Shown one piece after another: positions 1 to 10,662 of a stretch of 64,000 nucleotides of DNA. The notes under the pieces are model-generated. The model saw only the letters and a list, made by a program, of their open reading frames with translations. It was not told the origin of the DNA and did not search any database. Both the position numbers and the translations under genes were made by a program. The stretch's first letter is position 1. Each line of letters opens with the position of its first letter. The stretch comes from Salvelinus alpinus (Eukaryota; Chordata; Actinopteri; Salmoniformes; Salmonidae): contig NC_092099.1 in NCBI RefSeq assembly GCF_045679555.1, positions 7,622,576-7,686,575 of the forward strand, written 5' to 3'.

Positions 1-700
1 TTAGGAGCCCTGCACTAGTCCATCTTCAACCACATAATTTGAGCTGTCACAATGTGTCAACAATGTTATGTTACTAACTAATAGGTTGCTGTTAATCACA
101 ATGATATAAAATGTAACGGGGGGGAACCACCATCTTCATAGTTTATATTTTTAACTATAGGGCGTTCGACACAATTGTTTATTTTAACAAGTTATAAAAG
201 TCCCGATTGGGCATTACAAAAATGTAAGTTCTGTTTTAGTAATGTCCATTCAGAATGTTCTGTTGTCCTCCCACAGCAGACACGCAATCCAGTGCTTGCA
301 GTAGGCCTCTCCTGGGTCGTGTTGTACTGAGTGGAAGACAAATATTGTGTCAGCAGATGGAATGCTGAGCTAAAGCGCCATAGAGTGTTGTACCATCGGC
401 CGTATATCTTAACAGTACCTGACTCTCTCCAAATATAACCAAACAGAATCGTACTGGAATGGGGAAGTACTTAACAAAAGTTAATGCCACCTGTGTCTAA
501 ACTCTGGTCCCCATCCGTTTAGAGTTGAAGATGTCTATCGTACCTTTCTAGAGACCAAATCATAGTGTGTGAAAGAGGGGGAATGTTAGTATTATAAAAT
601 GTATAATAGTATTATAAAAATGAACTGATTCAAAGGAATGAGTGGCGCTGAAGATATAGCGTCCAATCCCTCATCCCAGTAGGGGAGTATCAGGGGTGTA
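1..700. other. No gene recognised
   Basis: AT-rich non-coding DNA. A 19-base word (GAGTGGCGCTGAAGATATA) occurs near 640 and again near 730. I see no exon, RNA gene or complete mobile element. Confidence 0.5.
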
Positions 701-709
701 TGTAGTAAG

Positions 710-2373
710 TCAGGTTGGAGTAGGAACGAGTGGCGCTGAAGATATAACTGCCATAACCCTCTGTAGATTGTCAACTCCCAGGCTGCCTCTGGGGCCTTCC
801 AATGGAATTATTGTCCGCAACAGTTCCATCTGTGTGTTGCTGATGGTGAACTGGATTTGTGGCACAATCACCCATTCCAACCAATAAAGAGCTGCGGCGC
901 CAGTGGTTGGGGGAGCTGAGGTGGTGGTTGGAGGAGCTGAGGTGGTGGCTTGAGAGCTGATGGTGGTTGAATTTGGGGCGAACAAATTCCTTACTGCTGT
1001 CAGATTGGCCCTCTGCATTGCCAGGGAACCCGAGACAAACAACGCCAGAGGTGACTGCCGTTGTTCAGTCCTCAGCCCATGGTGGTTCCACTGACTGGCA
1101 AACACAGCAAGATCTCTGTTCACCCGTGGCAGGACCACAAAGTGCAGTGCCCACAGGTGCACCTCATTGTTGATGTCGATGCTCTGCTCCGTCTCCAAGA
1201 AGGTGAACAGGTCATGATAAACGTTGGAGACTCCATGCCAGACGTCCCCCCACAGCCGCTCTATCCTCTGGTTGTGGGTGCTCCTTCCTCTGAGGGCACT
1301 TCCCCTCTCACCACCCCTGAACCGCTCCATGAAGGTACAGATGTGGTTGTTTTCACCACCCGGTCACATCTCACCCGGGATGGTGCTCTGTAGCTGGTGA
1401 TGGCTGCTTCGAATGACTCCATGACTGTGGCAGTCCTGTTGTTGTCAGAGGCCTTCAGAAACACAAGAAGTTTGCTGTAACCATCCACAGCACCATGGAT
1501 AACAATCATTCACCTAAAAAAAATTGTTTCACAAAAACATTTTTTTCTCTTATAGTGACGCCATTCTGTTTTTATTGATATCAGGTCTTTGATCCTCTCA
1601 TCCAGCTAAGCATCTGGCAACAGTGAGTAGGACCTGAAAAGCTGAAAATAACTAAGTACAAAAATAACACAAAAAGATACATCAATCAGGAATGTGATCA
1701 AATCTAGAGGGGATGTAGAAATCTCCCTCTTGTGTTACAATTGCTTTATTCAATTACGATAACTTACCTCATGCGCCGCTTGACCACAGAGTGCGACACA
1801 TTGAGAACATCTGCCATTTGTCTGATGGTCATATGACAATCTATGAGGAACTCAAGCTGCTCCTTGGTGATGTGATACCGCCTTCCCTCCAAAGGCGCTT
1901 GATAGGATACTGAAATAAAAAATACAATAGATAATTACAAAACACACTCCTAAAAACTTTAGGTTAAAAGACTATAAGATCACCATATAGAATATAGGAA
2001 CAACATTATAGGCCAACCAAATGTTTTTTTCATTGATTGACTTGACATAGGAGACTTAACACAGGACAAGTAAAATGATACAATCTCAGCCTTTGCACAC
2101 ATGCCGTACAAAAAAAAGATTCAAATATAACAACTTGCCATTTTCGTAAGGTTCCTGTTGTTGGATGTCATTTGCCTCTTGTAGGAACTCCTCTGCAACA
2201 GCAATTAGATTGCTGGCCATCTCTTCATCAATCAAATGACCGCTTGCCCACCGAAGGCTCCGCAACATGGTCTCTAGCCTGAACAATAGACTGCAGACCC
2301 GACGGGTCCCGTGACATTTTATCTCTATGTAGTTAACAACCCCTAAAGTGTTCTCTTGTCTAAACTGTGCCAA
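710..2373 (-). pseudogene. Integrase-core (DDE) domain gene of fish multicopy type, decayed
   Basis: Reading right to left: an N-terminal block (2373-2086) rich in leucine and ending near EANDIQQQEPYENGK; a helix-turn-helix exon (about 1908-1769) containing ITKEQLEFLIDCHMTIRQ and VLNVSHSVVKRRM; then an integrase core (about 1509-710) with VIHGAVDGYSKLLVFLKAS, NNRTATV and STHNQRIERLW. Many uncharacterised fish proteins share this order (helix-turn-helix plus rve-type integrase core), often in many copies. The core resembles integrases of Ginger/Gypsy ancestry, so I treat it as a fossil. It is broken, with at least a few breaks and a missing middle segment. No terminal repeats were found, so it may be a transposon corpse or a dead domesticated copy. 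The family match is good by eye; the exact element name is unknown. Confidence 0.6.
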
Positions 2374-2469
2374 CTCTGAGCCTCCGACCTATGAAGACAA
2401 CCGTACATTGACAGGCGATGCAGTTTTAACTAACGTACTTTAGCTACAAACTAGCTATAAAAAAAAATA

Positions 2470-3364
2470 TGTATTTTCACGTCCGGATGAAAAGCTTGTC
2501 CAAAGTAAACTGCTTGCTACTCAGGCCCAGAACCTAAAATATGCATATTATTAGTATATTTGGATAGAAAACACTCTGAAGTTTCTAAAACTGTTTGAAT
2601 CATGTCTGTGAGTATAACAGAACTTATTTGGCAGGCGAAACCCCAAGGACAAACCATTCAGATTTTTTTTTTTTGAGGTCACTTTCTTTTCAATGGGTTT
2701 TCATTGGGAATCCAGATTTCTAAGGGACCTTCTTGCAGTTCTTTCACTTGATGTCAACAGTCTTTAGAAATTGGTTGAGGTTTTTCCTTTTTGAAATGAA
2801 GAAGTAACACTGTTCAGAATGAGGCTCGAGGGAAGTGTACTCTTTGTTAGAGGCGCGTTACACAGAGGCTCGCTACACTTTGTTTTCCTCCGGTATTGAA
2901 CACAGATCATCCCGTCTTCAATTTTATCGATTTATTATGTTAAAAAATACCTAAAGTTGTATTACAAAAGTAGTTTGAAATGTTTGGACAAAGCTTACAG
3001 GTAACTTTTGAGATATTTTGTAGTCATGTTGCGCAAGTTAGAACTGGTGTTTTTCTGGATCAAACGCGCCAAATAAATTGACATTTTGGATATATATTGA
3101 CGGAATTAATCGAACAAAAGGACCATTTGTGATGTTTATTGGACATATTGGAGTGCCAACAGAAGAAGCTCGTCAAATGTAAGGCATGAATTATATCTTT
3201 ATTTCAGCGTTTTGTGTCGCGCCAGGAGGGTTGAAATATGATGGTCTGTGATTGTTAGCTGGGGTGCTATCCTCAGATAATAGCATTGTTTGCTTTCGCC
3301 GTAAAGCATTTTTGAAATCTGACAAGTTGGCTGGATTCACAACAAGTGTATCTTTCATTTGGTA
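2470..3364. repeat. Non-coding salmonid interspersed repeat, copy 1
   Basis: The right part (about 2885-3364) matches 50071-51045 nearly base for base apart from a SINE present only in the second copy. The left part (about 2470-2880), with the AATATGCATATTATTAGTAT and GAAAACACTCTGAAG blocks, looks like a repeat I associate with salmonid genomes. No ORF of substance. The right end abuts the L1 fragment near 3365. Family unnamed. Confidence 0.6.
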
Positions 3365-4074
3365 TACAGGATAAATTCTATGTAACATTTTAAATGAAAC
3401 TTCCTTTACTTTGTTACTGATACAATATTTGTTAGCAATTTTCCATGCTTTCCCCCATTGTATATCATCATAGATATCTGAGCAAAAGAATCTTGATTAG
3501 GGAATTGTAGTATCTCAAACAATATTCCTAATCTGTTTATTACTACATTTATCTTTGATGTTAATATTGCCAATGAATATATTTTCATGTAAATCTATGT
3601 TACTTACATCAACCACAGAGGAATTTAAAAGAGATTCCCCCTTGGAATCGTATCAAAAACAATTGCATATTCTTTCGGGGTTATTGGAATTATAAATGTA
3701 TCAAGATATTCCCCATATGAGAGTAGATATCCATCCTTATTCAGTAATTGACCAACCAAAATAATTTTATTTTCAAACCAGTTACGAAAAAAAGAGACTT
3801 CTTTTTAAATCGTATATCTTTGTTGTTCCATAAAAAGTATCTGTGAGGGGAAAAATTGTGTTATACGCTAACATCCAAGCTAACATTGCCTGCTTATGGA
3901 ATTTGGCCAACTTTACTGGGATTTTATCAATATCAAAATTACATCGAAGCAAAAATTCTAAACCACCAACAGAGTCAAATAAATACTTAGGGAAGACATT
4001 CCAAATAGTGTTTTGGTTCTTAACATACTTCAGAAACCAATTTATTTTAAGAGTATTATTTAGAGTATTGAAAT
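3365..4074 (-). mobile_element. L1-type LINE, 3' part of ORF2
   Basis: Minus-strand translation gives the carboxy-terminal part of a fish L1 ORF2, with NTLKINWFLKYVKNQN, KIPVKLAKFHKQAMLAW and similar blocks, in several frames. The right edge stops at 4074 where a solo LTR begins. The missing upstream sequence resumes at 10663: the codons for GGLEVLEF there run directly into those for NTLNNTLKINW here. So 3365-4074 and 10663-12047 are one L1 split by a later insertion. No polyA tail or target duplication was identified at the left edge. Confidence 0.7.
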
Positions 4075-4304
4075 TGTAATGGGTACGTGTTGGTGGCAGG
4101 GAAGTCAGGCGCAGGAGAACGAACTTGGTATAAACGGAGTCGTTTAATAAGTGCTCACAAAAAACTTCAAAACCAAAATATACAAAAAATAATAAAAATG
4201 GGTACAAAACCCGTAGCGCACCAACACATAACTAGCACAAACATACAATCAATGTTACAAACATACAATCAAAACACACCTCTTAACTTCCGGCGCCGAA
4301 CAGG

Positions 4305-7300
4305 ATGGCTGCCTCGCTTCGCGTTCCTTGGAAAATATGCAGTATTTTGTTTTTCTATGTGTTATTTCTTACATTGGTACCCCGGGTGATCTTAAGTTTC
4401 ATTACATACAGCCGGGAGGAACTACTGAATATACGATTAACGTCAACTAACCACCCTTCCTACCAGGAATATGACTTTCCCGAAACGGATCCAGTGTCTT
4501 GCCTTCCACCCAATACAATGGACCTGATCCCAGCCGGCGAAGCTACACGACGCCGAAAAAGGGGCAAACGTAGCGGTCTCCTGGTCAGGCTTCGGAGACG
4601 AGCACATCGCGCTCCACTCCCTAGCATACTACTCGCCAATGTCCAGTCTCTTGAGAATAAGGTCGATGAAATCCGAGCACGGGTAACATTCGAGAGAGAC
4701 ATCAGGGATTGCAACGTGCTCTGCTTCACGGAAACATGGCTAACTGAAAAGACGCTAACGGAGTCGGTGCAGCCAGCTGGTTTCTTCACGCATCGCGCAG
4801 ACAGAAACATACATCTTTCTGGTAAGAAGAGGGGCGGGGGGGTATGCCTCATGATTAACGAGACGTGGTGTGACCATCATAACAACACTCAGGAACTAAA
4901 GTCATTCTGTTCACCTGATCTAGAACTCCTCACAATCAAATGTAGACCGCATTATCTACCAAGGGAATTCACTTCGGTCATAATCACAGCCGTATATATT
5001 CCCCCCCAAGCAGACACATCGATGGCCCTGAACGAACTCTATCTGACTCTCTGTAAACTGGAAACCACACACCCTGAGGCTGCATTCATCGTAGCTGGGG
5101 ATTTTAACAAGGCTAATCTAAAAACAAAACTCCCTAAATTCTATCAGCACATCGATTGTCCGACCAGGGCTGGCAGAACTCTGGACCATTGTTATACTAA
5201 CTTCCGCGACGCATATAAGGCCCTCCCCCGCCCTCCTTTCGGAAAAGCTGACCACGACTCCATTTTGTTGATTCCAGCCTACAAACAGAAATTAAAACTA
5301 CAAGCTCCCGCGCTCAGGTCTGTTCAACGCTGGTCCGACCAATCTGAATCCACGCTTCAAGACTGCTTTGATCACGCGGATTGGAATATGTTCCGCACGG
5401 CGTCCAACAACAACAATGATGAATATGCAGATTCGGTGAGCGAGTTCATTAGGAAGTGCATTGACGATGTCGTACCCAGAGCAACGATTAAAACATTCCC
5501 AAACCAGAAACCGTGGATTAACGGCAGCATTCGCGTGAAACTGAAAGCGCGAACCACTGCTTTTAACCAGGGCAAGGTGACCGGAAACATGACCGAATAC
5601 ACACAGTGTAGCTATTCTCTCCGCAAGGCTATCAAACAGGCTAAGTCCCAGTACAGAGACAAAATTGAATCGCAATTCAACAGCTCAGACACAAGGGGTA
5701 TGTGGCAGGGTCTACAGTCTATCACGGATTACAAAAAGAAAAGCAGCCCCGTCGCGGATCAGGATGTCTTGCTCCCAGACAGGCTAAATACCTTTTTTGC
5801 CCGCTTTGAGGATAATACAGTGCCACTGACACGGCCCACTACCAAAACCTGCGGGCTCTCCTTCACTGCAGCCGAGGTGAGTAAAACATTTAAACGTGTT
5901 AACCCTCGCAAGGCTGCAGGCCCAGACGGCATTCCCAGCCGCGTCCTCAGAGCATGCGCAGACCAGCTGGCTGGTGTGTTTACGGACATATTCAATCAAT
6001 CCTTAGCCCAGTCTGCTGTTCCCACATGCTTCAAGAGGGCCACCATTGTTCCTGTTCCCAAGAAAGCTAAGGTAACTGAGCTAAACGACTACCGCCCCGT
6101 AGCACTCACTTCCGTCATCATGAAGTGCTTTGAGAGACTAGTCAAGGACCATATCACCTCCACCCTACCGGACACCCTAGACCCACTCCAATTTGCTTAC
6201 CGACCCAATAGGTCCACAGACGACGCAATCGCAACCACACTGCACACTGCCCTAACCCATCTGGACAAGAGGAATACCTATGTGAGAATGCTGTTCATCG
6301 ACTACAGCTCAGCATTCAACACCATAGTACCCTCCAAACTCGTCATCAAGCTCGAGACCCTGGGCCTCGACCCCGCCCTGTGCAACTGGGTCCTGGACTT
6401 CCTGACGGGCCGCCCCCAGGTGGTGAGGGTAGGTAACAACATCTCCACCCCGCTGATCCTCAACACTGGGGCCCCACAAGGGTGCGTTCTGAGCCCTCTC
6501 CTGTACTCCCTGTTCACCCACGACTGCGTGGCCATGCACGCCTCCAACTCAATCATCAAGTTTGCGGACGACACTACAGTGGTAGGCTTGATTACCAACA
6601 ACGACGAGACGGCCTACAGGGAGGAGGTGAGGGCCCTCGGAGTGTGGTGTCAGGAAAATAACCTCACACTCAACGTCAACAAAACAAAGGAGATGATTGT
6701 GGACTTCAGGAAACAGCAGAGGGAGCTCCCCCCTATCCACATCGACGGGTCAGTAGTGGAGAAGGTGGAAAGTTTTAAGTTCCTCGGTGTACACATCACG
6801 GACAAACTGAATTGGTCCACCCACACAGACAGCGTTGTGAAGAAGGCGCAGCAGCGCCTCTTCAACCTCAGGAGGCTGAAGAAATTCGGCTTGTCACCAA
6901 AAGCACTCACAAACTTCTACAGATGCACAATCGAGAGCATCCTGTCGGGCTGTATCACCGCCTGGTACGGCAACTGCTCCGCACACAACCGTAAGGCTCT
7001 CCAGAGGGTAGTGAGGATGGCTGCCTCGCTTCGCGTTCCTTGGAAAATATGCAGTATTTTGTTTTTCTATGTGTTATTTCTTACATTGGTACCCCGGGTG
7101 ATCTTAAGTTTCATTACATACAGCCGGGAGGAACTACTGAATATACGATTAACGTCAACTAACCACCCTTCCTACCAGGAATATGACTTTCCCGAAACGG
7201 ATCCAGTGTCTTGCCTTCCACCCAATACAATGGACCTGATCCCAGCCGGCGAAGCTACACGACGCCGAAAAAGGGGCAAACGTAGCGGTCTCCTGGTCAG

Positions 7301-9962
7301 GCTTCGGAGACGAGCACATCGCGCTCCACTCCCTAGCATACTACTCGCCAATGTCCAGTCTCTTGAGAATAAGGTCGATGAAATCCGAGCACGGGTAACA
7401 TTCGAGAGAGACATCAGGGATTGCAACGTGCTCTGCTTCACGGAAACATGGCTAACTGAAAAGACGCTAACGGAGTCGGTGCAGCCAGCTGGTTTCTTCA
7501 CGCATCGCGCAGACAGAAACATACATCTTTCTGGTAAGAAGAGGGGCGGGGGGGTATGCCTCATGATTAACGAGACGTGGTGTGACCATCATAACAACAC
7601 TCAGGAACTAAAGTCATTCTGTTCACCTGATCTAGAACTCCTCACAATCAAATGTAGACCGCATTATCTACCAAGGGAATTCACTTCGGTCATAATCACA
7701 GCCGTATATATTCCCCCCCAAGCAGACACATCGATGGCCCTGAACGAACTCTATCTGACTCTCTGTAAACTGGAAACCACACACCCTGAGGCTGCATTCA
7801 TCGTAGCTGGGGATTTTAACAAGGCTAATCTAAAAACAAAACTCCCTAAATTCTATCAGCACATCGATTGTCCGACCAGGGCTGGCAGAACTCTGGACCA
7901 TTGTTATACTAACTTCCGCGACGCATATAAGGCCCTCCCCCGCCCTCCTTTCGGAAAAGCTGACCACGACTCCATTTTGTTGATTCCAGCCTACAAACAG
8001 AAATTAAAACTACAAGCTCCCGCGCTCAGGTCTGTTCAACGCTGGTCCGACCAATCTGAATCCACGCTTCAAGACTGCTTTGATCACGCGGATTGGAATA
8101 TGTTCCGCACGGCGTCCAACAACAACAATGATGAATATGCAGATTCGGTGAGCGAGTTCATTAGGAAGTGCATTGACGATGTCGTACCCAGAGCAACGAT
8201 TAAAACATTCCCAAACCAGAAACCGTGGATTAACGGCAGCATTCGCGTGAAACTGAAAGCGCGAACCACTGCTTTTAACCAGGGCAAGGTGACCGGAAAC
8301 ATGACCGAATACACACAGTGTAGCTATTCTCTCCGCAAGGCTATCAAACAGGCTAAGTCCCAGTACAGAGACAAAATTGAATCGCAATTCAACAGCTCAG
8401 ACACAAGGGGTATGTGGCAGGGTCTACAGTCTATCACGGATTACAAAAAGAAAAGCAGCCCCGTCGCGGATCAGGATGTCTTGCTCCCAGACAGGCTAAA
8501 TACCTTTTTTGCCCGCTTTGAGGATAATACAGTGCCACTGACACGGCCCACTACCAAAACCTGCGGGCTCTCCTTCACTGCAGCCGAGGTGAGTAAAACA
8601 TTTAAACGTGTTAACCCTCGCAAGGCTGCAGGCCCAGACGGCATTCCCAGCCGCGTCCTCAGAGCATGCGCAGACCAGCTGGCTGGTGTGTTTACGGACA
8701 TATTCAATCAATCCTTAGCCCAGTCTGCTGTTCCCACATGCTTCAAGAGGGCCACCATTGTTCCTGTTCCCAAGAAAGCTAAGGTAACTGAGCTAAACGA
8801 CTACCGCCCCGTAGCACTCACTTCCGTCATCATGAAGTGCTTTGAGAGACTAGTCAAGGACCATATCACCTCCACCCTACCGGACACCCTAGACCCACTC
8901 CAATTTGCTTACCGACCCAATAGGTCCACAGACGACGCAATCGCAACCACACTGCACACTGCCCTAACCCATCTGGACAAGAGGAATACCTATGTGAGAA
9001 TGCTGTTCATCGACTACAGCTCAGCATTCAACACCATAGTACCCTCCAAACTCGTCATCAAGCTCGAGACCCTGGGCCTCGACCCCGCCCTGTGCAACTG
9101 GGTCCTGGACTTCCTGACGGGCCGCCCCCAGGTGGTGAGGGTAGGTAACAACATCTCCACCCCGCTGATCCTCAACACTGGGGCCCCACAAGGGTGCGTT
9201 CTGAGCCCTCTCCTGTACTCCCTGTTCACCCACGACTGCGTGGCCATGCACGCCTCCAACTCAATCATCAAGTTTGCGGACGACACTACAGTGGTAGGCT
9301 TGATTACCAACAACGACGAGACGGCCTACAGGGAGGAGGTGAGGGCCCTCGGAGTGTGGTGTCAGGAAAATAACCTCACACTCAACGTCAACAAAACAAA
9401 GGAGATGATTGTGGACTTCAGGAAACAGCAGAGGGAGCTCCCCCCTATCCACATCGACGGGTCAGTAGTGGAGAAGGTGGAAAGTTTTAAGTTCCTCGGT
9501 GTACACATCACGGACAAACTGAATTGGTCCACCCACACAGACAGCGTTGTGAAGAAGGCGCAGCAGCGCCTCTTCAACCTCAGGAGGCTGAAGAAATTCG
9601 GCTTGTCACCAAAAGCACTCACAAACTTCTACAGATGCACAATCGAGAGCATCCTGTCGGGCTGTATCACCGCCTGGTACGGCAACTGCTCCGCACACAA
9701 CCGTAAGGCTCTCCAGAGGGTAGTGAGGTCGGCAGAACGCATCACCCGGGGCAAACTACCTGCCCTCCAGGACACCTACACCACCCGATGTCACAGGAAG
9801 GCCATAAAGATCATCAAGGACAACAACCACCCAAGCCACTACCTGTTCACCCCGCTATCATCCAGAAGGCGAGGTCAGTACAGGTGCATCCAAGCAGGGA
9901 CCGAGAGACTGAAAAACAGCTTCTATCTCAAGGCCATCAGACTGTTAAACAGCCACCACTAA
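4305..9962 (+). CDS. LINE polyprotein: endonuclease-RT-endonuclease-RT, 1885 aa
   Basis: One uninterrupted ORF. Residues 1-904 and 905-1808 appear identical, because DNA 4305-7016 and 7017-9728 are a direct tandem of 2712 bp. Each unit has a hydrophobic N terminus (about residues 11-33), a basic linker, an apurinic-type endonuclease (about 107-330; AGDFN and KADHDSI motifs) and a reverse transcriptase (about 490-830; GAPQGCVLSPLL and FADD at about 752). Only the second unit carries the normal carboxy terminus (AERITRGKLPALQD to LLNSHH). A normal member would be about 980 aa. The junction keeps frame because 2712 is 904 codons, and AGG is shared at both breakpoints. Template jumping during reverse transcription, unequal exchange or an assembly error could each explain it. 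Whether the fused protein is made or active is unknown. Confidence 0.85.
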   Translation: MAASLRVPWKICSILFFYVLFLTLVPRVILSFITYSREELLNIRLTSTNHPSYQEYDFPETDPVSCLPPNTMDLIPAGEATRRRKRGKRSGLLVRLRRRAHRAPLPSILLANVQSLENKVDEIRARVTFERDIRDCNVLCFTETWLTEKTLTESVQPAGFFTHRADRNIHLSGKKRGGGVCLMINETWCDHHNNTQELKSFCSPDLELLTIKCRPHYLPREFTSVIITAVYIPPQADTSMALNELYLTLCKLETTHPEAAFIVAGDFNKANLKTKLPKFYQHIDCPTRAGRTLDHCYTNFRDAYKALPRPPFGKADHDSILLIPAYKQKLKLQAPALRSVQRWSDQSESTLQDCFDHADWNMFRTASNNNNDEYADSVSEFIRKCIDDVVPRATIKTFPNQKPWINGSIRVKLKARTTAFNQGKVTGNMTEYTQCSYSLRKAIKQAKSQYRDKIESQFNSSDTRGMWQGLQSITDYKKKSSPVADQDVLLPDRLNTFFARFEDNTVPLTRPTTKTCGLSFTAAEVSKTFKRVNPRKAAGPDGIPSRVLRACADQLAGVFTDIFNQSLAQSAVPTCFKRATIVPVPKKAKVTELNDYRPVALTSVIMKCFERLVKDHITSTLPDTLDPLQFAYRPNRSTDDAIATTLHTALTHLDKRNTYVRMLFIDYSSAFNTIVPSKLVIKLETLGLDPALCNWVLDFLTGRPQVVRVGNNISTPLILNTGAPQGCVLSPLLYSLFTHDCVAMHASNSIIKFADDTTVVGLITNNDETAYREEVRALGVWCQENNLTLNVNKTKEMIVDFRKQQRELPPIHIDGSVVEKVESFKFLGVHITDKLNWSTHTDSVVKKAQQRLFNLRRLKKFGLSPKALTNFYRCTIESILSGCITAWYGNCSAHNRKALQRVVRMAASLRVPWKICSILFFYVLFLTLVPRVILSFITYSREELLNIRLTSTNHPSYQEYDFPETDPVSCLPPNTMDLIPAGEATRRRKRGKRSGLLVRLRRRAHRAPLPSILLANVQSLENKVDEIRARVTFERDIRDCNVLCFTETWLTEKTLTESVQPAGFFTHRADRNIHLSGKKRGGGVCLMINETWCDHHNNTQELKSFCSPDLELLTIKCRPHYLPREFTSVIITAVYIPPQADTSMALNELYLTLCKLETTHPEAAFIVAGDFNKANLKTKLPKFYQHIDCPTRAGRTLDHCYTNFRDAYKALPRPPFGKADHDSILLIPAYKQKLKLQAPALRSVQRWSDQSESTLQDCFDHADWNMFRTASNNNNDEYADSVSEFIRKCIDDVVPRATIKTFPNQKPWINGSIRVKLKARTTAFNQGKVTGNMTEYTQCSYSLRKAIKQAKSQYRDKIESQFNSSDTRGMWQGLQSITDYKKKSSPVADQDVLLPDRLNTFFARFEDNTVPLTRPTTKTCGLSFTAAEVSKTFKRVNPRKAAGPDGIPSRVLRACADQLAGVFTDIFNQSLAQSAVPTCFKRATIVPVPKKAKVTELNDYRPVALTSVIMKCFERLVKDHITSTLPDTLDPLQFAYRPNRSTDDAIATTLHTALTHLDKRNTYVRMLFIDYSSAFNTIVPSKLVIKLETLGLDPALCNWVLDFLTGRPQVVRVGNNISTPLILNTGAPQGCVLSPLLYSLFTHDCVAMHASNSIIKFADDTTVVGLITNNDETAYREEVRALGVWCQENNLTLNVNKTKEMIVDFRKQQRELPPIHIDGSVVEKVESFKFLGVHITDKLNWSTHTDSVVKKAQQRLFNLRRLKKFGLSPKALTNFYRCTIESILSGCITAWYGNCSAHNRKALQRVVRSAERITRGKLPALQDTYTTRCHRKAIKIIKDNNHPSHYLFTPLSSRRRGQYRCIQAGTERLKNSFYLKAIRLLNSHH
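7017..9728 (+). repeat. Second unit of the 2712-bp direct duplication
   Basis: This repeats 4305-7016. Reading both copies side by side I noticed no difference, and every shadow ORF recurs at the same offset. Breakpoints: CAGG before the first unit, GTGAGG at the junction and GTGAGG at the end of the second unit, giving 3 bp of microhomology. Confidence 0.85.
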
Positions 9963-10662
9963 CATTTAGCGGCCGCTGCCAACAAACTGACTCAGCTCCA
10001 GCCACCTTAAAAATGGGAATTGATGGAAATTATGTAAAACTGTACCACCAGCCACTTTAAACAATGCCACCTAATATAATGTTTACATACCCTACATTAC
10101 ACATCTCTTATGTATATGTATATACTGTACTCTATATCATCTACTGCATCTTGCCATCTTATGTAATACATGGACCACTAGCCACTTTAAACTATGCCAC
10201 TTTATGTTTACATACCCTACAGTACTCATCTCATAGGTATATACCGTACTCTATACCATCTACTGCACCTTGCCTATGCCGTCTGTACCATCACTCATTC
10301 ATATATCTTTATGTACATATTCTTTATCCCTTTACACTTGCGTGTATAAGGTAGTAGTTGCGGAATTGTTAGGTTAGATTACTTGTTGTTATTACTGCAT
10401 TGTCGGAACTAGAAGCACAAGCATTTCGCTACACTCGCATTAACATCTGCTAACCATGTGTATGTGACTAATAAATTTGATTTGATTTGAAACAATCTCC
10501 GACAAGGACATGAGGGGAACAGAGGGTTAAATACACAACATGTAATTGATGGGATTGGAACCAGGTGTGAAGTGGATCAGTGATGGCTAGAAGGACGGTG
10601 ACATCGACCGCCGAACACCGCCCGAACAAGGAGAGGGACCGACTTCAGCGGAAGTCGTGACA

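Larger units (their letters stand above)
4277..10489 (+). mobile_element. Young L2-like LINE with internal tandem duplication
   Basis: A non-LTR retrotransposon made of a short 5' UTR (starting about 4277), one giant ORF (4305-9962), a 3' UTR, and a TTTGATTTGATTTG tail ending near 10489. AAACA occurs at both edges (4272-4276 and 10490-10494) and is a candidate target duplication inside the host LTR. The 3' UTR (10040-10290) carries two diverged copies of a block of roughly 120 bp beginning CCACTTTAAAC. Lack of decay in the ORF points to recent insertion. The family is APE-type, L2/CR1 group (Maui/Rex-like); I cannot settle the exact clade by eye. Confidence 0.85.
4075..10662 (-). mobile_element. 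Solo LTR (minus), interrupted by a LINE
   Basis: The LTR consists of 4075-4276 plus 10490-10662, about 375 bp together. On the plus strand it starts TGTAATGG and ends GTGACA, so the termini are TG...CA type. It sits in an L1; the flanking bases are GAAAT (4070-4074) and GAATT (10663-10667), a 5-bp target duplication with one mismatch. No internal region or second LTR is visible, so it is a solo LTR. The repeat looks like a common salmonid LTR; the superfamily is uncertain. It is younger than the L1 and older than the LINE inside it. Confidence 0.65.

Noticed and set aside
4460-9622. Minus-strand ORFs of 60-130 codons across the LINE
   Set aside because: They recur at the same offsets in both tandem units and lie opposite the LINE reading frame; shadows of the coding strand.
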